Positions 1 through 11,000 of a stretch of 64,000 nt of DNA are shown here, piece after piece (within the stretch, counting starts at the first letter, position 1; every line of letters starts with the position of its first letter). Source of the stretch: Mactromeris polynyma. Lineage: Eukaryota; Mollusca; Bivalvia; Venerida; Mactridae. Under the pieces are notes generated by a model. The model made no database searches, was not told the origin of the DNA, and saw only the letters and a program-made list of their open reading frames with translations. The translations under genes and the position numbers were made by a program. The stretch covers positions 34,196,401 to 34,260,400 of the forward strand of contig JASFXZ010000004.1 in NCBI GenBank assembly GCA_032209605.1, read 5' to 3'.

Positions 1-1530
1 GGAAACTGCACAAAATGTTTGTCCTTTCCTTTGACCAACGAACAAGACACCAGTATGCAAAGACAGCTGCTTTTTGGACGCACCAAAGTGCATACTTTGG
101 ATTTCTTGGGACATTTTACAAACATAATTTTCAGAGAAATCAACATGTACTAAACACTCATTCTCTGATAAATTGTTTCGCCTCTCTTTAAAATAACCGT
201 ATTGAGACCAACGATTGAAGATATGTCGCATGTAAACTTTAAACGCCACAGTAAATTTAGTTAATAACTCACTGGCAATAGAGTTCATCTCTTCTTTTAC
301 AGTTATCTGAACTTCCTTCTGCTTGCTTTCCTTACCAGTTTGTATTGTTCTCAACTCTTTCTTAGTTCTCCATTGTAACCAAGAAACTTCTTGTGTGCTA
401 TTCAAATTTGATTTGCAGGTTACTGTATTGTCTTTACAAACGTTGCATTTACCATACATGCATTCATAATGCTTAACATTACATGTCATTTGGTCCAGCA
501 TGTCTTCAGGCTTGTTTGACACAATTAAATTTGCTTTGTACAGAGATGTCGTCATTAACATAATGTTATCACATGTTTTACACAAACAGGTACTTCTATC
601 GGTCTCAGTTGCAAAAATGACCCAGAAAGGTCTTAGTTTACAAAACAGTGTATAGCTCAATTGTGTCTTTCCCTCTGATAGAAATTTCTTGTGGAGATTC
701 AATAAACTATCACACAGTATTCTTCTCTGTTTCTTTTTCTTTCCTCGTGTTATTGTCTTTTTAACACCTGCAATGATCCTGGTGTTGTCATCTCTTAGGT
801 AAAATCGCTTTACCTTTTCGCAAATTCGCTTTGTCAAATTATTTGTGTCCTTAGTATGTCTTCTTGAAACATTAATCCCAAGTATTCGGAAGGTAGATGA
901 CTGCAGTTTATATTTTTTCATACCGGACACAAATTGGGTAAATCTTGTTTTTTCCCCTTTGTGAAGTTCAGTATACTTCTTTTTAAGATGTTCAACTAAA
1001 ACATTATACTGAAAGAGTCTCTTTCTGGCATTTGTCGGTGAAAAATGCCTTAGCAGCTTGTTTGTTTTAGTCCTTGGAGTATCTACTGTATCCGTTTTAA
1101 GTTTCTCCCTTGTCCATCGCTTTTTATACATCATTATCTTTTTTTTCAGATTGTTAAGTTCTTTGTCCTTAGAATGAAGGTCTCTGTAACATTTGGAGAC
1201 TTTCCTTCTACTTCTTTTGTCGATTCTTCTTGACCCATTTGGCTCATTGTCTTGGTTAGTTTCAGGTGATTCAGGTGGAGTTATTATATTATCGTGTATG
1301 TTCTGTGCATCTTTCTCTTGCTGTCTGCATTTTCTCTTACGTATACGCCATTGCTTTCTTGCATGTCTTCTCTCACGTTCTGTCATTTCTTTAACATTCT
1401 TTTTCTTCCCGTCTTGTTTATCATCTATATATTTAGTTTTGCATTTTTCTAGGTAATGCTGTCGACGAAGTGGATCTGCATCTCTTAGCAGCCTAAACTT
1501 CCGTTGACGTTCAGCATTGGACATACCCAT
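1..1530 (-). CDS. Partial CDS, unclassified transposon-like protein (N-terminal 510 residues)
   Basis: An uninterrupted minus-strand frame runs from the window edge to an in-frame stop at 1648-1650. I chose the ATG at 1528-1530, which reads MGMSNAERQRKFRLLRDADP; an in-frame ATG at 1546-1548 is possible. The preceding bases TATCCATTGCAG form a good splice acceptor ending at 1534, so this may be an internal exon. The N-terminus is very basic (ERQRKFR, RERRHARKQWR, RKRKCRQQEK), with coiled-coil character over about residues 45-130. Cys pairs follow (CLCKTC and CMYGKCNVC, about residues 325 and 375). Near the edge lies HVDFSENYVCKMSQEIQ, then a stretch ending SLHTGVLF. From memory, proteins with this N-terminal signature and HVDFSENY block recur in cnidarians, molluscs and fish and look transposon-derived. 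I cannot name the superfamily. The C-terminus lies outside the window. Confidence 0.7.
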   Translation of the reverse strand, partial: MGMSNAERQRKFRLLRDADPLRRQHYLEKCKTKYIDDKQDGKKKNVKEMTERERRHARKQWRIRKRKCRQQEKDAQNIHDNIITPPESPETNQDNEPNGSRRIDKRSRRKVSKCYRDLHSKDKELNNLKKKIMMYKKRWTREKLKTDTVDTPRTKTNKLLRHFSPTNARKRLFQYNVLVEHLKKKYTELHKGEKTRFTQFVSGMKKYKLQSSTFRILGINVSRRHTKDTNNLTKRICEKVKRFYLRDDNTRIIAGVKKTITRGKKKKQRRILCDSLLNLHKKFLSEGKTQLSYTLFCKLRPFWVIFATETDRSTCLCKTCDNIMLMTTSLYKANLIVSNKPEDMLDQMTCNVKHYECMYGKCNVCKDNTVTCKSNLNSTQEVSWLQWRTKKELRTIQTGKESKQKEVQITVKEEMNSIASELLTKFTVAFKVYMRHIFNRWSQYGYFKERRNNLSENECLVHVDFSENYVCKMSQEIQSMHFGASKKQLSLHTGVLFVGQRKGQTFCAVS

Positions 1531-1533
1531 GAT

Positions 1534-2650
1534 CTGCAATGGATACATATCATCATGTAACACATATAAAACAACCGGACAACACTCAAAATTCGGAGCT
1601 TTCACTAAGGGAGATGATAAACCTTGATACCGATCAATACAAATGTGTCAGTCTTGTAAAACATTAATTCAAATCCCACTAATGCCAAAGACAAGAGCGA
1701 ACACATTTTGTTTACAGACAGATGGTCGAATCCTCAAACTATAGTCAATTATTCATTTGCACTGTAATGTTTATCCAAATACCAATTATTACTTGTGAGA
1801 TGTTCCAATGGTTTAAAAAGGGAAAACACCCTGGATATTATTTCTAATTCCTTACTGTAACGGTTAAATACTTTGTGACTAAAATACGTGTGTTAATTAT
1901 TAAAACATTGGTGACAGAACTTAAATGAATTTCAAACTGAGTAATACATAATAATTTATTTTATAAATCAGCAAAACTAAGCAATATTTAATATTTATGC
2001 AGTATTTTCCTTCCTGTAACGTATCTAAGTCTTTCATGTAACATAGAACTATAAAAATGCATTGATATATTTTGTTTGTAAAACTAGTATAATGAATCGA
2101 CTGTAGTTAAGACTATTCTCGAATAAATTTCACAGTTATCCACAAAAGCTTTCTTAAATATTACAGCATTAAAAGATATTTTATTGTTAACAAGAATATG
2201 TCTCTACTGTAACAAAATATAGTCACTCATGTAACAGGCAAACACGAGTCAAGACATATTTATAACTATACACGCACAAATGTCATTTGTTGAACACTTC
2301 TTTTGTAGTTGACATAAAACTTCACTCATACCTGCTAATGACAGTGCATATGATAATAATATAATTAAGTATTCAGTATTTAAACATACATATGTCTTTC
2401 CTATAACAATGTTTGTCTTTCATGTAACAAAACAATCCGCTACAGGAGTGACTGTTACATGAGTGAATTATTCTTAGTATTACTACGATAATAAGCATAC
2501 CGTATTCCTGTGGGGTGGAACACGTGCGTTTTTGTTTACAATACAGCCTTAAGCGTACATTGTCTGCCAAACATTTTATAAATTTTGCTTGTAACAAATA
2601 AAACACTCCCGTTATAGTAAAGACGATTTAGAAAATACGCATCTACTTAC
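1534..2650 (-). other. Putative 5' intron or promoter of the left-edge ORF, with motif cluster
   Basis: No gene frame is apparent here. A strong donor on the minus strand (GTAAGTAG, ending at 2650) could pair with the acceptor at 1534-1535 as a 5' intron. The upstream piece at 2651-2780 is open (reads AVWGKAFAFFLKSR on the minus strand), but its phase does not join the ATG frame, so it would be untranslated or spurious. The interval carries most of the GTCTTTCATGTAACA motif copies described separately. Confidence 0.25.
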
Positions 2651-2817
2651 CAACCTTCGATATTAGTTTTATACTGTTTTTCAACTCTGTTTTACGACGC
2701 CACGCATGACGTTTCTTTCCGGAAATCCTACTCTTCAAAAAGAAGGCGAATGCTTTTCCCCAAACCGCAGGAAGATGTGATTATTTTTTATATTTGTGCA
2801 ATTGTTACATGAAAGAC
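2029..2817. repeat. Cluster of a 14-15 bp motif, both orientations
   Basis: The motif GTCTTTCATGTAACA occurs exactly at 2029-2043 and 2415-2429, and as its perfect reverse complement at 2803-2817. A variant GTCACTCATGTAACA is at 2222-2236, with its reverse complement (14 bp) at 2453-2466. Five copies in two flavours and both orientations within 0.8 kb, upstream of the left-edge ORF, resemble subterminal transposon repeats or clustered protein-binding sites. Function is inferred only. Confidence 0.6.
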
Positions 2818-2819
2818 GA

Positions 2820-4900
2820 CGAAGTGGGGTACAAACTTTAAACACGATTACTTTAAAAAAAACAGTAAGGAATGGCCACTTTTTGTATTTAATCAGGCTT
2901 CAGAAATGTGCATTTGATGTTTGTTAAGAATTTTCTTCATACATTATATCCAAATAGGTGTGTATGAGTCTGTAAATATAAAAGTTATGGACGAGAGACA
3001 AGCAAAAACAGCCTTATTTACTACTTTAAGAATATGGAAATGCTATTTCTGAATGAATTATTGCTAAATAAACTACCTGAAGTTGTAAAACTAACTTAGT
3101 ACTACCAATCAAAATGACATACAATGGCATTCTTATTACGATGTAAGCAATATTTCACTAGGACAAGAAATGTTGCAAAAAAAAATAATGACTCATATGG
3201 ATATCAAGTAATACTATCAACTATTGGCTTAATCAGGCTGTAGATTGATATTTATTTACTAGACTAGGCATGTACGTGCATTAGCTTAAAAGCTCTTGTT
3301 ACTACAGATGTGCACATCATTTAAGTTTCAATACCCCTGCGTAATCTTGAAATTGGATTGGATTTTGACTTGTAATGTTTGCGACACTTTGTTTCGTGAA
3401 AATTTTAATCATTGTGAAGACATGGTACGGTATAATCTTCCTCTAAGACAACAACAACTCAAATTAAACAAGTAAAACATCAATTTCAACTTTAATTCAG
3501 ATCTGTACATGGGTGTACTGTGTGGATATGGAATAAAGGATGTCATGAAGAAAATATCAACATACAAATGATTGGTCATCCTATTCATATACATGTAACA
3601 ATAAGTAAACTTCCGTAAAACCGTAATTAGTAGATATGTGGCGAAACGAGTACACCAGAAATGTTCACAATGGTTTAAAGACATGTTTACCCATAAAACT
3701 GCGGGTAAACTAATGATGAATAAGCAGACATCTTTCCCTTCCAGATTGCACACTGTCCAAGTTTCTTAATGTTTTTGTAAACACTGAAGCCTTAAAATAG
3801 CTCCAGGACACGATAGCTTCAAGGATAACTGAAGCGTTCAAAAATGTATACGATATACAATAAGACTGTTATGTCTACAGACAAGAATATGCGAGTCTTT
3901 CAGGGATTAACAACAGTAAACAATACATAATAAATGGCTTCCACTGGAATATAAATGGCATAACAAAAGTTACACAATAGTAAGGTCGCTTTATTTGCCC
4001 TTCATTACAACGTTGGTATCACGATGGTGACCGATATGACTGTAAATATATAAGCGGACCTCAAGAATGAGAATATATATCGGTGAATAAACTCATGATA
4101 TTATATGCTTGTAAGATGTTAAAGTTTATTCCAAAGTGTTAATTATTGTAATTGTGTACACGATGTCTATTGATCAATATTTTCCAAACATATGTCCATT
4201 GATTGACCACTTCAAATTTGTTTTCAACCATCTTTAAGTTATTAAAAGTATATGTCGTATCAACCATTTGTTGACAGAATAGACAGTAAGCATTGTTACA
4301 AGGAAACAATATTAAGTCGGAAAGGAAAATTAAATTTATGATACATATATTACATGACTGTGGAGATATGAATGCGTGTAAAACTTCCAGATGATCAGAC
4401 CAGCCCATGGTGGGCATAACTACACTCAGACATTCAATGAAGCACCACTACAGTCGACCACAACAATCAGATCCAATGTCCGTGTTCAAACAAGTGTAAA
4501 TAATAAAATATGTGACATAACATATACAGCAGATCTCTTAAAATAAAGCAGCATGAATGAATGATTCTTCGAGACAAAAGTACACATATTAAAAATGAAG
4601 ACATACCATCATCTACATTTATATACATGTATGTCAAAAAGCGTGACATGTATTTAACTGCAATATTAAAGTATGTAAGTAAATTAAATGTGATGAATGC
4701 ATTACAGGCATTGCATAAATGCAGTATACACATGTATACGGCATGTATAGCAATAATAAACATCATATTTAATTGTCCAAGATTGTCACAAATAAATTAA
4801 TCAACATAACGCAGTGTTATAAGGCATGCCAACAAGCAATTTTAGAAACAGCAGTGTTTTTCCTTGTTCAATCCATCTTGTCGTAGAACTGTTGCCTAGT
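2820..4900. other. AT-rich intergenic stretch, nothing recognised
   Basis: Apparent frames here (for example 3409-3753 minus) have no recognisable domain and no coding-like composition. An AATAAA on the minus strand at 4125-4130 could be a distant polyadenylation signal for the NRF-6-like gene that ends at 4925, but it lies about 800 bp downstream. Confidence 0.35.
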
Positions 4901-4924
4901 TGAAGCATATCTGTGTTGATTTTA

Positions 4925-5044
4925 TCACTTGCGCGAGCGACGGAATAACAGTTTCTCTAACGCCATTGCCGGGGCCTCAAATGCCAACGAGCAGACAAAT
5001 GCTACCATGTACGTTATACAAAGATGGCCAAGGAATAGGTATAT
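4925..5044 (-). CDS. NRF-6-like exon 18: C-terminus and stop
   Basis: 120 nt, phase 0, ends with TGA. Encodes IYLFLGHLCITYMVAFVCSL, AFEAPAMALEKLLF and a basic tail RRSRK. A last helix followed by FE-x-P-x-x-x-LEK-x-(L/I)-F is the family's usual C-terminus. Acceptor ATTGTTTTAG. Confidence 0.94.
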   Translation of the reverse strand: MYLFLGHLCITYMVAFVCSLAFEAPAMALEKLLFRRSRK

Positions 5045-8000
5045 CTAAAACAATACATTATATTATATCATTAAATCAGTCTAAGGCAGAACAGAACACA
5101 CCCGTCGTAACTCTTGTGTATTTACAAATCAAACAGTTGTACATACAACGTGCACGTAGGTAAACAAGAGGTTGTTTTGTTAATAAATTTCGTCGACTTA
5201 ATTCCAGAGGGACGTAAGTCATTTTTTTGCAATATTGAGTTTTTGGTATCGTTTTGTTTGTCTCTTTGAGATTTAAATGATGGTGAGATTTGTTACCCTG
5301 TATAACTGTTCTAAATAGACTAAACTCCAATTCCACAAAGACGTAAGTATAAAAAGTCATTGACTCTTCAATATTTAAACTCTTTTTTTCTCAAAACTAA
5401 TAAAATGCTACTTACGTCAGTGTAGAATTAAGGCGACGTTATGTCATATAGTTTTAATTTTTAGATATCTGCTATTCGGTTTCATATTTAAACTAAATAT
5501 CTGTCAGTGCGAATGACAGATGTCATGCTTGGAATGATTGGCAGAAATCAACAATTTCGAACCGTAAATGTGATTCTTCCATGCAACATTTATTTTTCAT
5601 GTTTGTGTCATAATATTACATTGAACTGTCAATTAATGGGCAAAAACGTTCTCTCAATTATTGTGTCAACATTTAATGCCTATAATTGGCGCCCTGTCGT
5701 CTGACTTGCGGAAGGTCGGTGGTTCAACCCGGATTAGGCGTGTGATCTCTGCGACAATTTGACAGCAGGTAATACATTTAAAGTCATATTTGCTCCAACT
5801 CTAACTCATATGGGAAAATTGTCAGTTACGTGCGTAGCAACACTTTGGTAAACAAAGAACAATGATTAGGTCAATTGACCTCCATACAAAACGCAAATAC
5901 TGTTGATGTATGAAGTAAAACACACATGCAATGTCTTTCAAGTTACAATGAATGATAAATGAAATATAACACGTATGCTGGGTGTATTGCTGTTAGCATA
6001 AGTATTTCGGTTGCCATTGCCATAATGACACGTGATAGTCGTAATTGTCCATATAACATTAAAACTTCCAATTAAATCAACACCCTGAGTTTGTTGTCCA
6101 GACATATACTGTGATCAGTTGGTCGATCAAACATAGGCCACAATACGACAGCCAAACAGATCTGAAGTCGTTATCATAGAACTTATTACATTGTTCTCTT
6201 TGGGTGTTGGAACAAATAACGAAACAATTCAACACTATAACTCTTAAAACAGACTTACAATACTATAGTCGTTCACGTAGAATAGAGTTCTTCTTGAAGA
6301 AAAATATATCATCATACAGATTGGATGTACTAAGTAGGCGGCGTACGTGAGACGTGACAGTGGGATAAAACCATTCCAGGATAAAACGGAATTAATTATT
6401 CCTGCAAATATAACAATATAACTATTTTTCGTATTCAGTCAGATATTGCATATAATTCACGCTCGATTAACTGACCTAACAACAATTTTGATTCGTAAAC
6501 AATAAATGTTGTGCAGTAAGCTATACTTTTAGTATAAAATGTATATACAAACTCGTAATTAACTAAATATTTGCTCAACTACATAAAGTAAAATATCACT
6601 CAAAGACCACCTCAATAACAAGACCACTTCAAAATTAAGAGTTCAATTTGCCAGCACACGTTCACTGTTTTACTCTTTATTCAACCACCTCAATAGGAAG
6701 ACCCGTTTCAAGAGTCGTCTTATTATTGAGGTTTGACTGTATTTCGTTAACTGAAGGAAAGAATCGTGTATTATCGACAACAATACTAATGTACATATGT
6801 TATACTTAATTAGTTAACAGTATCCAGACTTTTGTTTGAAAACCCAAACATAATTATCGATAAAAGGTCTGGCGTCTGTGATTATCTTGGAACAGATTGG
6901 ATGTACTTAGTTCAAGACAGTAATCTTTTCGTCTATCTTAGGAAGCTACGACAAAATATTTATTTGTTTGCATTGCTGTTCAAATGTATATACTAACAAT
7001 TGCACCGTGTCCTCCCCATGTGAACAAATACGACACTTACCGCATTTAATGTATTTATATTTTGAAACAAAAACGCTGGAGTGTATATTAAGAAAACTCT
7101 TCATTTGTATCGACTGAATACGTTCCTACACTAGTGATGTTGCCAGTACGATCGACACATCACTGTTCAAAGATTCTAGTTGTAATGAGAGTTTGCCAAG
7201 TTCTAATACATTTTCTCCAATTATTCGAAAAAAGCTGTACGGGTCAACTGTAGTCTTGAATTGTTGAAGAAACTGTCTATGAGAAATAAAAAGGTCTGGC
7301 GCTCATACGGGTTTTGTCTCTTATTTTCTCACGTAAGATGTTATCCAAAATGAACGAATTTTCTTACCACAATCAGTCATTTGTGAATTCTGTACTAAAT
7401 GTGACAGTCGTAAATTTGTTCAGGGGGTGGCCACGGTGAAATGATTCATTTTCTACCACACATAACAGAATCTTAAACACTTGCCTCCCATATGACTATA
7501 GCATGCGAATATAACCCATGATATACACATTCCCCATGCTGGCCGTCCTAGTGCTTCGTAGAAGGCATGCTGGGTGTTATTCCATTTCTCGCCATCTTCC
7601 TTATTCTCATTGTATGGTGAATAAACAATCACCATGGCAACAGCAAAAGCAGCGGCCCAACCAGCAAAAACTAAACGCTAAAAAAACAAGAACAACGTTT
7701 TTTTGAGACGATGTATCGCTAGATTCAAATGTGAAATATTTTTTTTTAAATCAAGTACTAATCTTAACAACGAACTTCGTGAAGTTGGATGATCATTGCG
7801 AAGCTTGGTGTAACAATACACAAGTTTTAACCCTAATGGTGATTAAGTAACTGACCATTCTGAGGTCACCACAGCACTCATAGTTTCACACATCATTTAC
7901 GTTTGTGTCTTGTTTTTTCTGTCGTTGTATTAATTTTGTTTACCTGTATGGATTTATTTATATGCCTCCGCGTGGTTACTGAGTGGCTGCTTACTCGTGT

Positions 8001-11000
8001 TTATTTATCATAGTTTGACCCCCAATACTTTAAGGGCAAACTATTTCTGGCTTATCGGACACCTACTTTCTGAGCACATTCACTTCCCGATTCCTATCCT
8101 TTAATGCCAGGCACCTGGCAGGAAGGCGCACGGTAACCATTATATAACTAGCTGACGGCTCACCAACCGGTCATATCAGAACGGACCCCAACCAATATTC
8201 GAACATTCGACCTCCCGCTCCCCAGGCGGATGCATTAACCACTCGGACACGGGAGACGGTGTGGGGCATGTCCTGCTCGATCTCTTCATTTCTTTTAAAT
8301 TACATATTTTCTATAGACTTTTAAGCCACATATTACGTTATTTCTTCTTGTACAGATACACATACAATGTGGATTTTCATGAACAGTTTCAGATTCATGT
8401 GCAATTTATATACAAATCCACATTATGCAATTGTACCTCATAAAACCTTTTACTTCGTTTACCTTTGTCTTTATTGGTTTTCGTCCCCTTTTAAATAAAA
8501 TAAACCCTAACAGCATACCAACAGCCCATGCACCGACACGACACCATGGGGCAATATACACGTTCTTCCAATAAGCACCGCCATCTGACATCATGCTGGA
8601 AATAAAAGGTGTGTCAATATTAACAAATGGGTGCGCGGGACTTTCGGTTGAGTGTTGGTTTCAACTAATAGGCATTGACGATGTTATGTGTGGATAGCTA
8701 ACGATGTTGGTAATATTGACACGTTCATATGTATGTTTACTTTACGACTGAAAGACTGTGCACGGCAACGCTTATTCTCAGACATAAGTACATCCCCAAA
8801 AGCAATCAATTATAAACTTTTCAAAAGCACACTAGGTCCAGAGAGTTATCTGTCGTTACCACTAACATTTATACAGAAGCGTATGCTTTCTAACTTTCGT
8901 TGTTCAGGTCACAGTTTAATGGTTGAGCAAGGCCGTCATAGGAATATAGACAGAAACTTTAGATTTTGTACATTCTACCTCAAACGAAATATCTATTGTA
9001 TAGAAAATGAAGTTCATTTCCTCATAGTGTGTCCATTATATCAAGAACTAAGATGTACTAATTTTAAACCAGAATGGCTTAGAGCTGTAATATGTGAACA
9101 ATTATACATTCAAATTATGTCCGATGTAAGAAAAGATAGCATTTTTGCACTGACAAAATTTATCGTGAGTGCATCTGCGAAAAGAGACGCTGAGTTAGAA
9201 AATTGAAGAGTATTAGTAACCATTTATTCACCAGAATCCTATCGATTCGGTATACTACAAGACAAATGCTATTTTATACATATATAAACATGTTCTGCCT
9301 TATCTAATACCGAAATATTCACCATATGCTGTTATATACTCATGTAATTAATATGTTTATTTTATGTACAATATACATGTTGATTCACTATATATATGTA
9401 GTAGGATAGCGATATGTATGCTGTTGTATTAGTATATATATACAGCTATTTTAGTATGTTCTAAAATGTTATATTTTCATGAACTTTTCTTATTATCTCA
9501 TATCACATTTATCCAAGTAGAAATGATCCATCGATATTGATTGTCAATATTTATGTTGATGTGTTGCACATTTGTTAATATGTACTTTTTTTCTCGCTAT
9601 CATTGTCTAAATTATATCTACATAACTACTATACATGAAATATCATGCAGAATTGTTTGTATTTTGGGCCAGAGGCCTTGTATTGCAAATAAAACACTAT
9701 TGTATTGTATATTGTATTGAATGTGACGCAATTACACGACACAAGCTTACAAAAAAATAGATGAACTAACAACAATAGGCGTACTGGGCAAACACTATGA
9801 AAGTGCAGTAAATGGGTATCTTCTTAGATGAAAATTATTTCTTTCCGACATACATGTGGACATAGGGAGTGTGGACGGACCGTAGAAAACCAGTAAATAC
9901 TCACGTGAAGAAAGTCCCATTAGCTTCGTATTCCTTCCAGAAAGTTAGACTCATTCCCATACACAACAAAATTGAAGTTATGATTACACCAACTACTGGA
10001 ATCCTAAATACATAAAACATATTTCATATCAAGCACTGGTGTCTCGAAAAGGTCTCAAACTCATGCTTTCTAAAACTTATAATCTAGTGATAGACAACAC
10101 AGTCATTCAAAATAGCGACATTTCAAACTGATTGATGTATGACATTAACTATGTTAGTGACAGTGGTTAAAACGTCGAGTATTTCCCAATGATTGTAAAT
10201 ACAATGTATTGTTCCTGATAAGTGTGATGTCATTAGCGTCGTTTTTAAATTGTGTGACATAATCAAATTTAATCTTAATGTTTCCAGTGACCAGTCATGT
10301 CACGAAGAATATGAATTGCACAAGCTTCGCCCAAATTACCGTAAATTACAAATAATATTTCTTGTCAATCTAAAGCTATGTCTGGACTGAATAATGCCAG
10401 TGTTTCAGTAACTGATGTGAACATAGCATTGTTTAAACACTAAGTAATAAGACGTAAGTGTAAGCGACCAGTTTCAATTAACAAATGACAGGCGGTATGA
10501 GAAATACATATAAGATAGTGGTGAAGTATTTAATGACAAGTCTGTCTTTTTAAAAAGCCACATGCTTTCTGTTTAGTGTATCCATATAAATGTTTCATTA
10601 TAGAGAAGATGCTTTCTTGTTTCTCGTACACTTGCAAGGCTTGTTCTAAAATATGCAGCTTTTATAGATTTGCAACAATAGCTTCTTTACAATTTTGGAT
10701 CAAAATATCAGCTTAAAGCGACAATGCTTCCGAATTGGATGCTTCGCGATAGAATATGATATTATAATAATGCAATATCCTTTATTCACATGGGAATGCG
10801 GTTCTCAAAACATCACTGATAATTCCTGGAATCAGTTGTAGACAATATTACCGGTCCTGATTATATTCTAAAATCAATGATATCGGCTTGAAAATTATAC
10901 ACATCACAGTTTATCGAAGTGGGTGTCACACTGTGTGATTGTATATAATTGAAGCTATCGCTGAAATGACAGGTAACTTATCTTAGCGAGAAATCAGCTA

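Noticed and set aside
3409..3753. Minus frame containing a FTYC segment as the NRF-6-like C-terminal exon
   Set aside because: The true C-terminal exons were found at 6259-6401 and 4925-5044 with correct phases.
5941..6060. Minus-strand LSR segment as the PLSRLTY exon
   Set aside because: No family context or splice sites; the real exon is at 6259-6401.
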